DNA of 64,000 nt from Subdoligranulum variabile. Its GTDB lineage: Bacteria; Bacillota; Clostridia; Oscillospirales; Ruminococcaceae. Below, in pieces: positions 1-7,700 of this stretch (its first letter is position 1; each line of letters begins with the position of its first letter). Position numbers and translations under genes: made by a program. Below the pieces are notes generated by a model, which saw only the letters and a program-made list of their open reading frames with translations, did not search any database and was not told where the DNA came from. Location: positions 1 through 64,000 of the forward strand of contig SFKI01000003.1 in the NCBI GenBank assembly GCA_004554775.1. The letters run 5' to 3'.

Positions 1-2886
1 TCCCGCCGGGACGGTTCTCTTAACAACACCATATAGATTTTTTGTACGCCGCCGCCCGCCATCGAGCAGAGTTTTTACACCTAATTGGGGATGAAACAGG
101 TCCCGCCCAGGGGCATCATCGGCAAACACCTGGGAGATCGGCACCTCCTTGTGTACCACGCACCGGCTGCCGCCCAGCAGGGCGTTATCCAACGCGTGGT
201 TGAGGTTCTCCAAAAAGGCTGATTCCGTCCGCGTGCTGTACGGCTTGATGCCCAGCGCCCGGGAGTTGGCGGGCTTTTCGCTGACCTGGGACTCGCCCTG
301 CGTGCGGGTGTACTGCACGAGTTCGTAGAGGTCATCGTCGCCGTCCGACCCGCTGTGCAGGCGGTCCAGCTGCGCCATGTTGGACAGGATGACCAGCTGT
401 TCCCGCGCGCGGGAAACGGCCACGTTGATAAGCTCCTTATTGTTTTTCAGCCAATTATAAGTGCGCTGCTGGGTGCGGTTCGTCAGCGCCAGCGAGAAGA
501 TGACTACGTCCTTTTCATCCCCCTGGAACGCGTGTACCGTGCCGCAGCTGGCATCGGTGATGCCGTTGGTCCGCAGGGTGTCCTCGATCAGCGCGCGCTG
601 CCGCGCAAAGGGCGTGATGATGCCTACGCTTTTGTCCGGGTACTGCTGCAAAAAGCGCAGGATCGGTGCGATCTCGCCGGGCGCAGTATTGCGTTCCGTC
701 GCAGTATCGTTCTTTACTTCAACGTAAACCAGTGGCTTTTCGCTCTCCACACGGCTGGCAATATGCAGGCGGTGGTTGTAATATTTGCGGTTGTTGAAGT
801 CGATGATCTTCCTGTGGCAGCGGTAGTGGTAGCTCAAAAGCACTTCGTCGCTGACGGCATCGCAGGCCAAAAAGCACTTGTAGATGGAGTTTTGGATATA
901 ATCGTACTCGTCGGTCACGGCATATTTGCGGCGCAGGATTTCATTATCGCGCGGGTCCAGCACCACCACGGGGCTAAGCTGCTGCGGGTCGCCCACCAGC
1001 AGCAGGCTGCGCCCGCGCAGCACCGGCACCAGCGATACCGCCGTGCTGCACTGGCTGGCCTCGTCCATGACGACCATGTCAAACAGCGGCTCCGGCTCGC
1101 CCAGCTTATAGGCCGAGCTGCACGTGGTCGCCACCAGCGGGAAGATGCGCAGGAAGTTTTTCAGGTTTTCCTGGTTGGACAGATACTTATTGAAATCCTG
1201 CACCAATTCCCCGGCATCCAGCGGGGATTCGAGGATCTCCCGCAGCGGGGCGTTTCGCTTTTCGCCGATACGGCGCAGATATTTGGCAGAGGTAAAGTTC
1301 AAATAGCGGTACAGCTCGGTGTAGTTGCGGTCCAGAAGTGTCAGCGCATCCTCGGTCGTAATGGTTCCGCTTTTCGCCAGCTGCTTTTTCACTGCGTCCA
1401 GCTGGCCCAACAGCTCAACCTGGAAGTCCATCTGCCCGCGGGCTTCTAACAGACGTTCCAGCGTTTCTTTTCGTTCCTGCAATTCCAGGATATCCTCGTA
1501 CCGCTTCAGCAGCTTGGCCAGTTCCCGCGCGCGGACGGTGCGCTCTTTTTTGTTGCGGTCCAGCGTTTCTTCAAACACCTGCATCTGCTGGCAGCGCGCC
1601 CAAAGCGCGCGCATCGTGGCAATGGCCTCTTTGACCATGGCATTGCTGCCCAGCCGGATAATGGGAAACGGGATCTTTTGGCCTTTGTACTCGAGATTTT
1701 GCAGCTTTTCCACCACGCCGTCAATGGGGTGGTTGTTGTAAGATGCAAACAAAACCGTGCGCTCGTTGAAAAAAGCCGTGGTCAGCACGTTTAAAATCGT
1801 GTTGGTCTTGCCGGTGCCCGGCGGCCCCTGCACATAGGCCAGCTGGTTGCGGAACGCATGGTTCATCGCCAGCAGCTGGTCAAGGTTGACTTTATCGTTC
1901 AGCAGCGCCAGCGGCACAGCCCCGCGGCGCGGCGGCTCTTTGGTCAGCTCGCCAAAAAATGCGCGGATCGGCACCGGCACGTCCTTTTCGCTTTCGCCGC
2001 CGTACAGCGCCAAAATGCCGTTGTACTGGGTCTGCAAATCGACCAGGCAGTCCCTCCCAATGGCGATCAGGTAGGGCATGTCGTCCACACCGCCCAGCTC
2101 GGGGTTCTGGCGGGTGATGCAGTCCTTGATGCGCTCCTGGTTGCGCTCGAAATCGTCCAGCAGCGTGATATCGTCGCCGTCCAGGAAAAAGCGGATGCTC
2201 TGCGCGGCGCGCGGGTCGTTTTTATAATCCAGGCAAAACTCCCGGCAAAGCACAACATCTCCGGCCGTCAGGCAGCGGCTGCGCACATCCAGCCGCAGCG
2301 GCCGGTAAGCCAGCACGTACAGCCCCTGCCGGGTGTTTAAGCTGATAAGGTTCAGCCCCAGGCTGGTGATGTGTACCGGTTCCCCGGGGCGGTGTGGCTC
2401 GGCAGTTTTCTGCTGGAATCGCGTCACGATCTCGACAAACTGCTCGTCGGTCAGCGGGCACTTGCCGCCCTGGAACTGGCTCTCGTCGATTTTATGGATC
2501 AGCTGATAGTCCACCTTGTAGGGTGTCGAGTCCAGCTGGCTGCATGCCGCCAGATAATCCAGTACTTTCAGGTTGGTGATGTGGGTAAAAAACCGCGCGT
2601 AAGCGTGGGGGCGCTCGGCAATATCCTTGATCAGCGCTTCGTTGCGCTCGCACCAGGTACCCTCCACGATCTTGGCCGATTGTATGCCGTCAATGTGTAA
2701 AAACAGACGTTTCACCGTATAATCGTGCAGGTGCATGCCGTCGACCTGCACCATGCCGCTGCGCGGGTTCAGCCCGCATACACTGCCCCAGAAGTTGGTC
2801 GTCTGACCGGACAGGTTTTTGTATTCAATGCTCAGCCATTTGCCCTCGTGCAGGGCGCGAAACAGATTGCGGCTGACAGAGTCCAT
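1..2886 (-). CDS. SF1 DNA/RNA helicase, AAA_11/AAA_12 type (3' end outside window)
   Basis: The minus-strand frame is open from an ATG at 2886 to the left edge: 962 codons with no stop, so the C-terminus is missing. About 300 residues of N-terminal region without recognisable motifs are followed by a superfamily 1 helicase core. A Walker A motif GPPGTGKT lies near residue 352, a Walker B-like MDEASQ near residue 606, and the later motifs GDPQQLSP and VAVSRAR are readable. The family (Upf1/Dna2-like AAA_11 plus AAA_12) uses ATP to translocate on single-stranded nucleic acid; the substrate here is unknown. It lies 31 bp downstream of recQ on the same strand, so the two are probably one transcript. 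No nuclease domain is visible in the part present. The coding call is certain; the biological role is not. Confidence 0.9.
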   Translation of the reverse strand, partial: MDSVSRNLFRALHEGKWLSIEYKNLSGQTTNFWGSVCGLNPRSGMVQVDGMHLHDYTVKRLFLHIDGIQSAKIVEGTWCERNEALIKDIAERPHAYARFFTHITNLKVLDYLAACSQLDSTPYKVDYQLIHKIDESQFQGGKCPLTDEQFVEIVTRFQQKTAEPHRPGEPVHITSLGLNLISLNTRQGLYVLAYRPLRLDVRSRCLTAGDVVLCREFCLDYKNDPRAAQSIRFFLDGDDITLLDDFERNQERIKDCITRQNPELGGVDDMPYLIAIGRDCLVDLQTQYNGILALYGGESEKDVPVPIRAFFGELTKEPPRRGAVPLALLNDKVNLDQLLAMNHAFRNQLAYVQGPPGTGKTNTILNVLTTAFFNERTVLFASYNNHPIDGVVEKLQNLEYKGQKIPFPIIRLGSNAMVKEAIATMRALWARCQQMQVFEETLDRNKKERTVRARELAKLLKRYEDILELQERKETLERLLEARGQMDFQVELLGQLDAVKKQLAKSGTITTEDALTLLDRNYTELYRYLNFTSAKYLRRIGEKRNAPLREILESPLDAGELVQDFNKYLSNQENLKNFLRIFPLVATTCSSAYKLGEPEPLFDMVVMDEASQCSTAVSLVPVLRGRSLLLVGDPQQLSPVVVLDPRDNEILRRKYAVTDEYDYIQNSIYKCFLACDAVSDEVLLSYHYRCHRKIIDFNNRKYYNHRLHIASRVESEKPLVYVEVKNDTATERNTAPGEIAPILRFLQQYPDKSVGIITPFARQRALIEDTLRTNGITDASCGTVHAFQGDEKDVVIFSLALTNRTQQRTYNWLKNNKELINVAVSRAREQLVILSNMAQLDRLHSGSDGDDDLYELVQYTRTQGESQVSEKPANSRALGIKPYSTRTESAFLENLNHALDNALLGGSRCVVHKEVPISQVFADDAPGRDLFHPQLGVKTLLDGGRRRTKNLYGVVKRTVPAG

Positions 2887-2917
2887 CGTTTACGCCCTCC
2901 TTTCCAAGGTCAATAGG

Positions 2918-4789
2918 TCATAGCTGCGGCCCAAGGTCCGCTGTCGGGTGGTCCTGGCGGTAAGCCTCGATCTCGGCGAAAAATTTCTGGCCGTATTTGG
3001 CGTATTTTCGTTCGCCCATGCCGTAGATCTCTTTCATATCCTCCAAGCGGCGCGGGGCCTTGGCGCACATGTCCACCAGCGTTTTGTCGCCAAAAACCAG
3101 ATACGGTGGCAGCTTTTCGGCCTGGGCCAGCTGCATGCGCAGCGCGCGCAATTGCTCGAACAGCGCGGCCCCATCGCCGGTAAGCCCGCCCTTGCCCTTT
3201 TGCGCAGCCTTGGATGCCTTGTGCCTTTGGGGCGCTGCATCGGCAGGTTCTACCTTGGGCGGCAGCTTTACCAGCACCTGCGCGCCCTGCTTGAGCGGCG
3301 TAATGTTGCCCATGCGCAGCACGGCGTACTGATCGTCTGTCTGGATGAGATAGCCGTCCTCCAGCAGCTGTGCCAGCAGGCAGTTCAGTTCTTCCCGCGT
3401 GCAGTCTTTCAGCTTGCCGTAGGAGCGGTAGTCCATCGCGCCCAGTTCCCGCAGGCGGGCCATGTTGGCACCGCGCAGCGTGTTCAGCACCACACCTTTG
3501 CCGTAGCGGCCGTGCGTTTCGGCCACGCAGTTGATCATCCACTTGGCCTGGGCCGTCATGTCGGTTTCGGCATACACGCGGTCGCAGTTGCCGCAGCTGC
3601 CGCAGGGGGCGGCAGGTTCCTCGCCAAAATAGCGCAGAATGTAGTTGCGCAGGCAGCCGGTCGTCTGGCAGTAGTTGGCCATGGCCTGCAGCCGCTGGTT
3701 GTCGCGCTCGCGCAGCAGTTCGGCGGCTTCGTCGTCGAGGTCGTCGACCTCCTTGTGCTCCAGCAAAAAACGGTTGATCATGATATCTTGCGGCGAAAAC
3801 AGCAAAATGCACTGCGACGGCAGCCCGTCACGTCCGGCGCGGCCTGCTTCCTGGTAGTAGTTCTCCATGCTTTGGGGCATGTTGTAGTGGATGACATACC
3901 GCACGTTGGATTTGTCGATGCCCATACCGAACGCGTTGGTGGCCACAATGACCGGCGCGGTGTCGTAGATGAAATCGTTCTGGCTCTGGCGGCGCTCCTC
4001 GTTGGTCATACCCGCGTGGTAGCGCGCCGCGGCAATGCCCTCGTCTTGCAGCATTTCCTGCACGGCATCGACATTTTTGCGCGTAGCGCAGTAGATAATG
4101 CCGCTCTCGCCGGGGTGGCTGCGCACATAGTCTGCCACAAAGGCGTCCTTGCGGCGGGTCGGCTCTACGCGGTAGTAAAGGTTGGGGCGGTCAAACCCGG
4201 TAATAACGATCTCCGGGTCTTGCAGGCGCAGCGTTTCGGCAATGTCGTCCTTGACCTCGCGGGTCGCAGTAGCCGTAAAGGCGCTGACGATGGGCCGCTT
4301 GGGCAGCGTGTCGATAAAATCAAGGATGCGCAGATAGCTGGGGCGGAAATCCTGCCCCCACTGGCTGATGCAGTGTGCTTCGTCGACCGTCAGCATCGAG
4401 ATGTCCGCCAACGCGGCAAAGGCCTGAAACGCGGGACTTTCGAGCCGCTCCGGCGCGACGTAGACGATCTTGTAGCTGCCCTGCGCGGCCATCTGCAACG
4501 CCTTGGCGATCTGGTTTTCCGTCAGCGCTGAGTTGATGTACGCCGCCGGGATGCCCGCCGCACTCAACCCCTTGACCTGGTCCTGCATCAGCGAGATCAA
4601 CGGCGAGATGACCAGCGTCAGCCCCGGCAGCAGCAGCGCCGGGATCTGGTAGCAAAGCGATTTTCCCGCGCCCGTGGGCATGATGGCCAATGCGTCCCGC
4701 CCTGACAAAATGGCCGATACCACAGTGTTTTGTCCCGGGCGGAACGAATCATAGCCGAAATACGTTTTTAAAGCTTCCTGCGCTGTCAT
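2918..4789 (-). CDS. recQ: ATP-dependent DNA helicase RecQ
   Basis: This is a 623-residue RecQ helicase, which unwinds DNA 3'->5' in recombination and repair. Domains in order: a DEAD-type ATPase with Walker A TGAGKS at residues 39-44 and DEAH at 136-139; helicase C domain with the GRAGRDG motif; the RQC zinc-binding region with its cysteine set around residues 375-400 (CGSCGNC visible); winged helix; and a C-terminal HRDC domain from about residue 525. The length and domain set match bacterial RecQ (about 600 aa). The start at 4789 gives the canonical N-terminus of the family, with FRPGQ near residue 16. The SF1 helicase follows 31 bp downstream, which suggests a repair operon. No truncation or missing motif is seen. 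Confidence 0.97.
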   Translation of the reverse strand: MTAQEALKTYFGYDSFRPGQNTVVSAILSGRDALAIMPTGAGKSLCYQIPALLLPGLTLVISPLISLMQDQVKGLSAAGIPAAYINSALTENQIAKALQMAAQGSYKIVYVAPERLESPAFQAFAALADISMLTVDEAHCISQWGQDFRPSYLRILDFIDTLPKRPIVSAFTATATREVKDDIAETLRLQDPEIVITGFDRPNLYYRVEPTRRKDAFVADYVRSHPGESGIIYCATRKNVDAVQEMLQDEGIAAARYHAGMTNEERRQSQNDFIYDTAPVIVATNAFGMGIDKSNVRYVIHYNMPQSMENYYQEAGRAGRDGLPSQCILLFSPQDIMINRFLLEHKEVDDLDDEAAELLRERDNQRLQAMANYCQTTGCLRNYILRYFGEEPAAPCGSCGNCDRVYAETDMTAQAKWMINCVAETHGRYGKGVVLNTLRGANMARLRELGAMDYRSYGKLKDCTREELNCLLAQLLEDGYLIQTDDQYAVLRMGNITPLKQGAQVLVKLPPKVEPADAAPQRHKASKAAQKGKGGLTGDGAALFEQLRALRMQLAQAEKLPPYLVFGDKTLVDMCAKAPRRLEDMKEIYGMGERKYAKYGQKFFAEIEAYRQDHPTADLGPQL

Positions 4790-4936
4790 AGCTGCCTCGA
4801 TCTTTGGGCCGCACTGCGTCGCCTGTGGTGCTGCCGTTGATTTCTATTCATTAAGGTATTATAAAGGATGTGCTGCAAAATTGCAAAAAAACTTGGCAGT
4901 CAGTCGTATTATGTGATATACTGATTATGTAGCTAA

Positions 4937-5069
4937 GGCAACACCGCACAATTCCCGCCTGACGGCTTAAGCACCGCTCCGGCAGCTGTGGCACGCTGTC
5001 TGCGCTTTTTGCTTAGCAGTCGGCGCACCTCGCTCGCCGTGTCGGCACTTAGAATTGTACGGTATTGCC
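4937..5069. repeat. MITE-like element, copy A
   Basis: This 133-bp non-coding segment is bounded by 18-bp imperfect terminal inverted repeats (GGCAACACCGCACAATTC at the left, two mismatches at the right end). A related 173-bp copy sits at 35943-36115 and shares the termini and most of the interior. Small size, inverted termini, no ORF and more than one copy fit a miniature inverted-repeat transposable element. No target duplication is obvious at this copy. Confidence 0.7.
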
Positions 5070-5096
5070 CCAAATTTTATGGGAGGCCGCATCGGC

Positions 5097-5615
5097 ATGG
5101 GTTTGCTTTCTACGATTCAAAACAAAACAGAACAGGCACGCGCCAAGGAGCGCATCAAACCTCTGCTGGAAAGCCGCATGATGCGTGACATTCTGCTGGA
5201 AGTTGGCCAGCGCGGCACCGAAAAGCTGGACCCCCAGAGTGTCCCGCTGGACCAGCGCCCCCGCGCCGCCAAGCTGGCCGCCGAAAACGGCACCGCCGGG
5301 CTGCTGCAAAGCGTCATCAGCGAGGTCGTGCTGGACGAAAAGAGCATCACCCTGCACGCTGGCAGCGACGAAGTGCAGTTTTTGTACAGCGATTACAACT
5401 ATGAGGACATCGACGACACCGACTGCCTGCCCGCCGTGGCGCAGTTTTTGGTGCAGCACCTGCGCGGGTATTATAACATCAGCCGCACATTTTATTCGGT
5501 GCCCAAGCACAACGGCCGCACGGTAACGGAAAAGACCCGCCAGGTCTTTATCCGCCGCCACCACGAGGATACCCCCTTCGACCCCACCCCCACCCAAAAG
5601 CAGCGCCTGTTCTGA
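5097..5615 (+). CDS. Hypothetical protein, 172 aa
   Basis: I do not recognise this protein. The start is placed at the ATG at 5097 because GGGAGG at 5081-5086 is a well-spaced ribosome binding site; an upstream TTG in frame at 5055 lies inside the MITE-like repeat and is unlikely. The product is soluble, charged, begins MGLLSTIQNKTEQ and has no signal peptide or membrane segment. It contains an acidic stretch (YNYEDIDDTD) in the middle and a basic C-terminal third. Third-position GC is high like the core genes, so it looks resident rather than transferred. It is the last gene before the tRNA-Ser promoter, which overlaps its 3' end. Confidence 0.75.
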   Translation: MGLLSTIQNKTEQARAKERIKPLLESRMMRDILLEVGQRGTEKLDPQSVPLDQRPRAAKLAAENGTAGLLQSVISEVVLDEKSITLHAGSDEVQFLYSDYNYEDIDDTDCLPAVAQFLVQHLRGYYNISRTFYSVPKHNGRTVTEKTRQVFIRRHHEDTPFDPTPTQKQRLF

Positions 5616-5644
5616 TTGACAAATCAGGATAAGTTTGGTATACT
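5616..5644 (+). promoter_or_regulatory. Strong sigma-70-type promoter for tRNA-Ser
   Basis: TTGACA at 5616-5621 and TATACT at 5639-5644 are separated by 17 bp, near consensus in both boxes. It points at the truncated tRNA-Ser copy at 5698 and, about 245 bp downstream, at the intact tRNA-Ser. Confidence 0.85.
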
Positions 5645-5697
5645 AAGGCATACTGTGTTGGTAGGCCGCCCGCGTCCCACGCAGCAAAGCACAATAA

Positions 5698-5737
5698 GCA
5701 GACGTATCGAAGCGGTCGTAACGAGATTGACTCGAAA
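5698..5737 (+). pseudogene. 5' half of tRNA-Ser, truncated after the anticodon loop
   Basis: These 40 bases are identical to the first 40 bases of the intact tRNA-Ser(CGA) at 5889. Identity extends five bases upstream, giving a 45-bp exact direct repeat (5693-5737 and 5884-5928). Homology stops exactly at the end of the anticodon loop (CTCGAAA), after which unrelated sequence follows. It sits at the normal distance from the promoter, so it may be the original 5' half, with the present tRNA restored from an inserted copy. Confidence 0.85.
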
Positions 5738-5888
5738 GTTTGCATCCGGCAGGTCACCTTGTCCGCAGGAAATCCCATAACGGCGGGCTTTATCGGGTGT
5801 CGCGTACCCAACTTTTCATCGTTATCTTGCATCGAAATCTCGCATTTTTCCAAACGCTATGCGGGGCGGTGCGATAAAAACTAAATAA

Positions 5889-5977
5889 GCAGACGTATCG
5901 AAGCGGTCGTAACGAGATTGACTCGAAATCAATTTGACAGCAATGTCACGTGGGTTCGAATCCCACCGTCTGCGCCA
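5889..5977 (+). tRNA. tRNA-Ser (anticodon CGA), CCA encoded
   Basis: Acceptor arms GCAGACG and CGTCTGC pair fully, with discriminator G and an encoded CCA. The anticodon stem ATTGA/TCAAT closes the loop CTCGAAA, giving anticodon CGA at 5924-5926, which reads UCG serine codons. A long variable arm (class II) and the T-arm with GTTCGAATC are present. A rho-independent terminator lies at 6145-6181. A partial copy of its 5' half lies 191 bp upstream. Confidence 0.95.
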
Positions 5978-6038
5978 AAGGCAGCCCCCTGCGGGGTGCT
6001 GCTTTTTATTTTTGCAACAAACTATGCAGGGGTTGCAA

Positions 6039-6141
6039 GGTGGGATTCGAACAGCCCGTGCCCGGCGCTTTGCGTCCCGCCGGGCTGCAACAGTCCTGCG
6101 GACTGTTGCAAGGGCGCGGGAGAATCCCACCGCCTGCGCCA
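6039..6141. other. tRNA-derived inverted remnant downstream of tRNA-Ser
   Basis: 6039-6052 is the reverse complement of the tRNA-Ser T-arm (GGTGGGATTCGAAC), and 6123-6141 matches the tRNA-Ser 3' end including the acceptor and CCA with one change. Between them is a GC-rich hairpin-forming stretch. No full tRNA can be folded because the second copy lacks the T-loop. It is probably scar sequence from recombination at the tRNA 3' end, next to an integrase gene. Confidence 0.55.
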
Positions 6142-6144
6142 AGT

Positions 6145-6181
6145 ATCACTACTCAATTTCACATTGGGTAGTGATTTTTTT
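6145..6181 (+). terminator. Rho-independent terminator of the tRNA-Ser transcript
   Basis: ATCACTACTCAAT pairs with ATTGGGTAGTGAT over 13 positions across a 5-base loop and is followed by a run of T residues. Confidence 0.85.
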
Positions 6182-6218
6182 ATTGCCGCTTTGCAAAATC
6201 CTCGTGCTTTTCTTATAG

Positions 6219-6343
6219 GCATCTCCCCTTTATTATCAAGTAGTGATTTTCGGGTTCGGTACAAATCATACCAGCAATCGCGGGAAATAGCTATTCACAG
6301 AACCACACAAGATTCTTCCCGCAGCTTGGGTACAAATTGACAG
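6219..6343. repeat. Direct repeat flanking integrase, distal copy
   Basis: About 125 bp resemble 7577-7700 in the same orientation, roughly 75-80% by eye. The shared stretch includes the integrase ribosome-binding region (AGGCATCTCCCC here), the block GGGTTCGGTACAA, CTATTCACAGAA and a final TTGGGTNCAAANTGACA. In the 7.6 kb copy this is the region just upstream of the integrase start. The two copies bracket the integrase gene exactly. Confidence 0.75.
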
Positions 6344-6389
6344 CAAAAAAGACGGCACCCGATTTCTCAGGTGCCGCCCTCTGTTCATG

Positions 6390-7574
6390 TTACCACTTCT
6401 TTATGGGCTGCGCTTCTGGCAACGTCAGCGTGTTTGCCATCGTCCGCGCGCTCAGGTTCTTGGACTGCGAATCCAGATGCGCGTAGATGTTGGCTGTGGT
6501 GGAAATATCGCTGTGCCCTAACCACTCTTGAATCTGCTTCATCGGTACACCCTCTTTCAGCAATAGGCTGGCGCAGGAGTGGCGCAAATCGTGAAAGCGA
6601 ATCCTGCGCAGACCATTCTCTTTCAGCAGCTGCGGAAAGCCTGTTGTCACGGAATCCGGCTGGATCAGATTTCCCATTGCATCCACGAATACATAACCGA
6701 GATATTCTTGGTTATAGCAGTTGCCGCAGATTTTCTGGTTGTATTCCTGCTGCTCTTTGACGGCTTTTAAGCGTTCGGCAATCGGGTCTACCAGCGGCAA
6801 GGTGCGCAGACTGGATTTCGTTTTGGCTCGGTCAGCCTCCACCAAAATCTTCTTGCCGTCGATGCGGGTGCTGGTCACGATATGCCGGATGGTCAGCGTC
6901 TTGGCTTCAAAGTCGATGGCCTCCCACCGCAGCCCCATCACCTCGGCACGGCGCAGTCCGTAAAAAGCTGCAAGCTGGATAATCAGTTCCAGCTTATGCC
7001 CTTGCGCCGCTTCAAAGAGCTTTTCCATTTCCTCGGCGCTGTAATAGCTTGCCATGAACGCCTGCGGCTTGGGGCGGTCAACCTTGTCCACCGGGTTGCT
7101 GGTGATCAGGTCGATGCGCACGGCGTATTTCAGCGCTTTGTGAAGATTGGCGTGGAATCGCAGGATGGACGTGTTTTTCAGCGTTTCCGCTTCGTGCAGA
7201 TAAAAGCTTTGGATTTGTCGCGGCTGCAGCCCTGCCAGCGTTACGCCCAGCGGCTCAAAGTAGGGAATGATGTGCTTTTCCACATTGAAGCAATAGGACG
7301 AATAGGTTGTTTCTGTTACAGTGGTCCGCATCATTTTCAGCCAGTACCGCATATAGTCGCTGAATGCCATATCCGGGCTGAGCTCGGACACCTGCCCCTT
7401 GGGAATCGTGAAATTCTTTCGCGTTTCTGCCAGCATTTTTTCGGCGCGTTTCTTGTTTCCCTTTACCGTCAAGCCCGTAGCAATCCACGGCTGGCGGCGT
7501 TTGCCCGCCGAGTCTGTGTAACTCAGCACAATGTAGAAAAATCCGTTCTTTTCCTGTAAGCGTCCTGCTACCAT
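6390..7574 (-). CDS. int: Tyrosine recombinase / integrase of a mobilizable element
   Basis: This 394-residue phage-type integrase performs site-specific insertion and excision of the element. The N-terminal quarter resembles an arm-binding AP2-like domain (EKNGFFYIVLSYTDSAGKRRQ), followed by a SAM-like core-binding domain and a C-terminal catalytic domain. The catalytic set is visible: GLRRAEV arginine, HDLRH, LGHSD histidine and the tyrosine in TTANIYAHL. The start is taken at 7574 (MVAGRLQE), where GGAGAG is properly spaced; upstream ATG and TTG codons are too close to that site or precede it. It is transcribed towards the tRNA-Ser, the usual place for an integrase next to its attachment site. 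It is flanked by 125-bp direct repeats. The relaxase gene follows 125 bp upstream on the same strand. Confidence 0.95.
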   Translation of the reverse strand: MVAGRLQEKNGFFYIVLSYTDSAGKRRQPWIATGLTVKGNKKRAEKMLAETRKNFTIPKGQVSELSPDMAFSDYMRYWLKMMRTTVTETTYSSYCFNVEKHIIPYFEPLGVTLAGLQPRQIQSFYLHEAETLKNTSILRFHANLHKALKYAVRIDLITSNPVDKVDRPKPQAFMASYYSAEEMEKLFEAAQGHKLELIIQLAAFYGLRRAEVMGLRWEAIDFEAKTLTIRHIVTSTRIDGKKILVEADRAKTKSSLRTLPLVDPIAERLKAVKEQQEYNQKICGNCYNQEYLGYVFVDAMGNLIQPDSVTTGFPQLLKENGLRRIRFHDLRHSCASLLLKEGVPMKQIQEWLGHSDISTTANIYAHLDSQSKNLSARTMANTLTLPEAQPIKKW

Positions 7575-7576
7575 AG

Positions 7577-7700
7577 GCATCTCTCCTTTTTTCAAGTTGC
7601 TGCATTTTGGGTTCGGTACAACGATACCAGCAATCCCGCCGGAAAGCTATTCACAGAATTGCACAAGAACCTTCCTGCATATTGGGTGCAAACTGACATC
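7577..7700. repeat. Direct repeat flanking integrase, proximal copy
   Basis: This copy covers the integrase leader and the last bases of the relaxase gene and matches 6219-6343 in direct orientation. It contains the integrase ribosome binding site. Such repeats could be integrase arm-binding sites, or a duplicated leader left by a deleted second integrase gene. Confidence 0.75.

Noticed and set aside
355..1449. Long plus-strand frames at the left edge
   Set aside because: A continuous minus-strand helicase frame with Walker A and B motifs covers the same DNA; the plus frames are shadows.
2948..4531. 527-residue plus-strand frame opposite recQ
   Set aside because: Antisense shadow of recQ; the motifs of RecQ are on the minus strand.
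6039..6141. A second complete tRNA gene
   Set aside because: Only an inverted T-arm and a 3' acceptor end can be found; no anticodon arm and no normal T-loop in the 3' copy.
5822..6340. Several 70-140 residue frames across the tRNA-Ser region
   Set aside because: They read through the tRNA and its remnants in several frames and have no ribosome sites.
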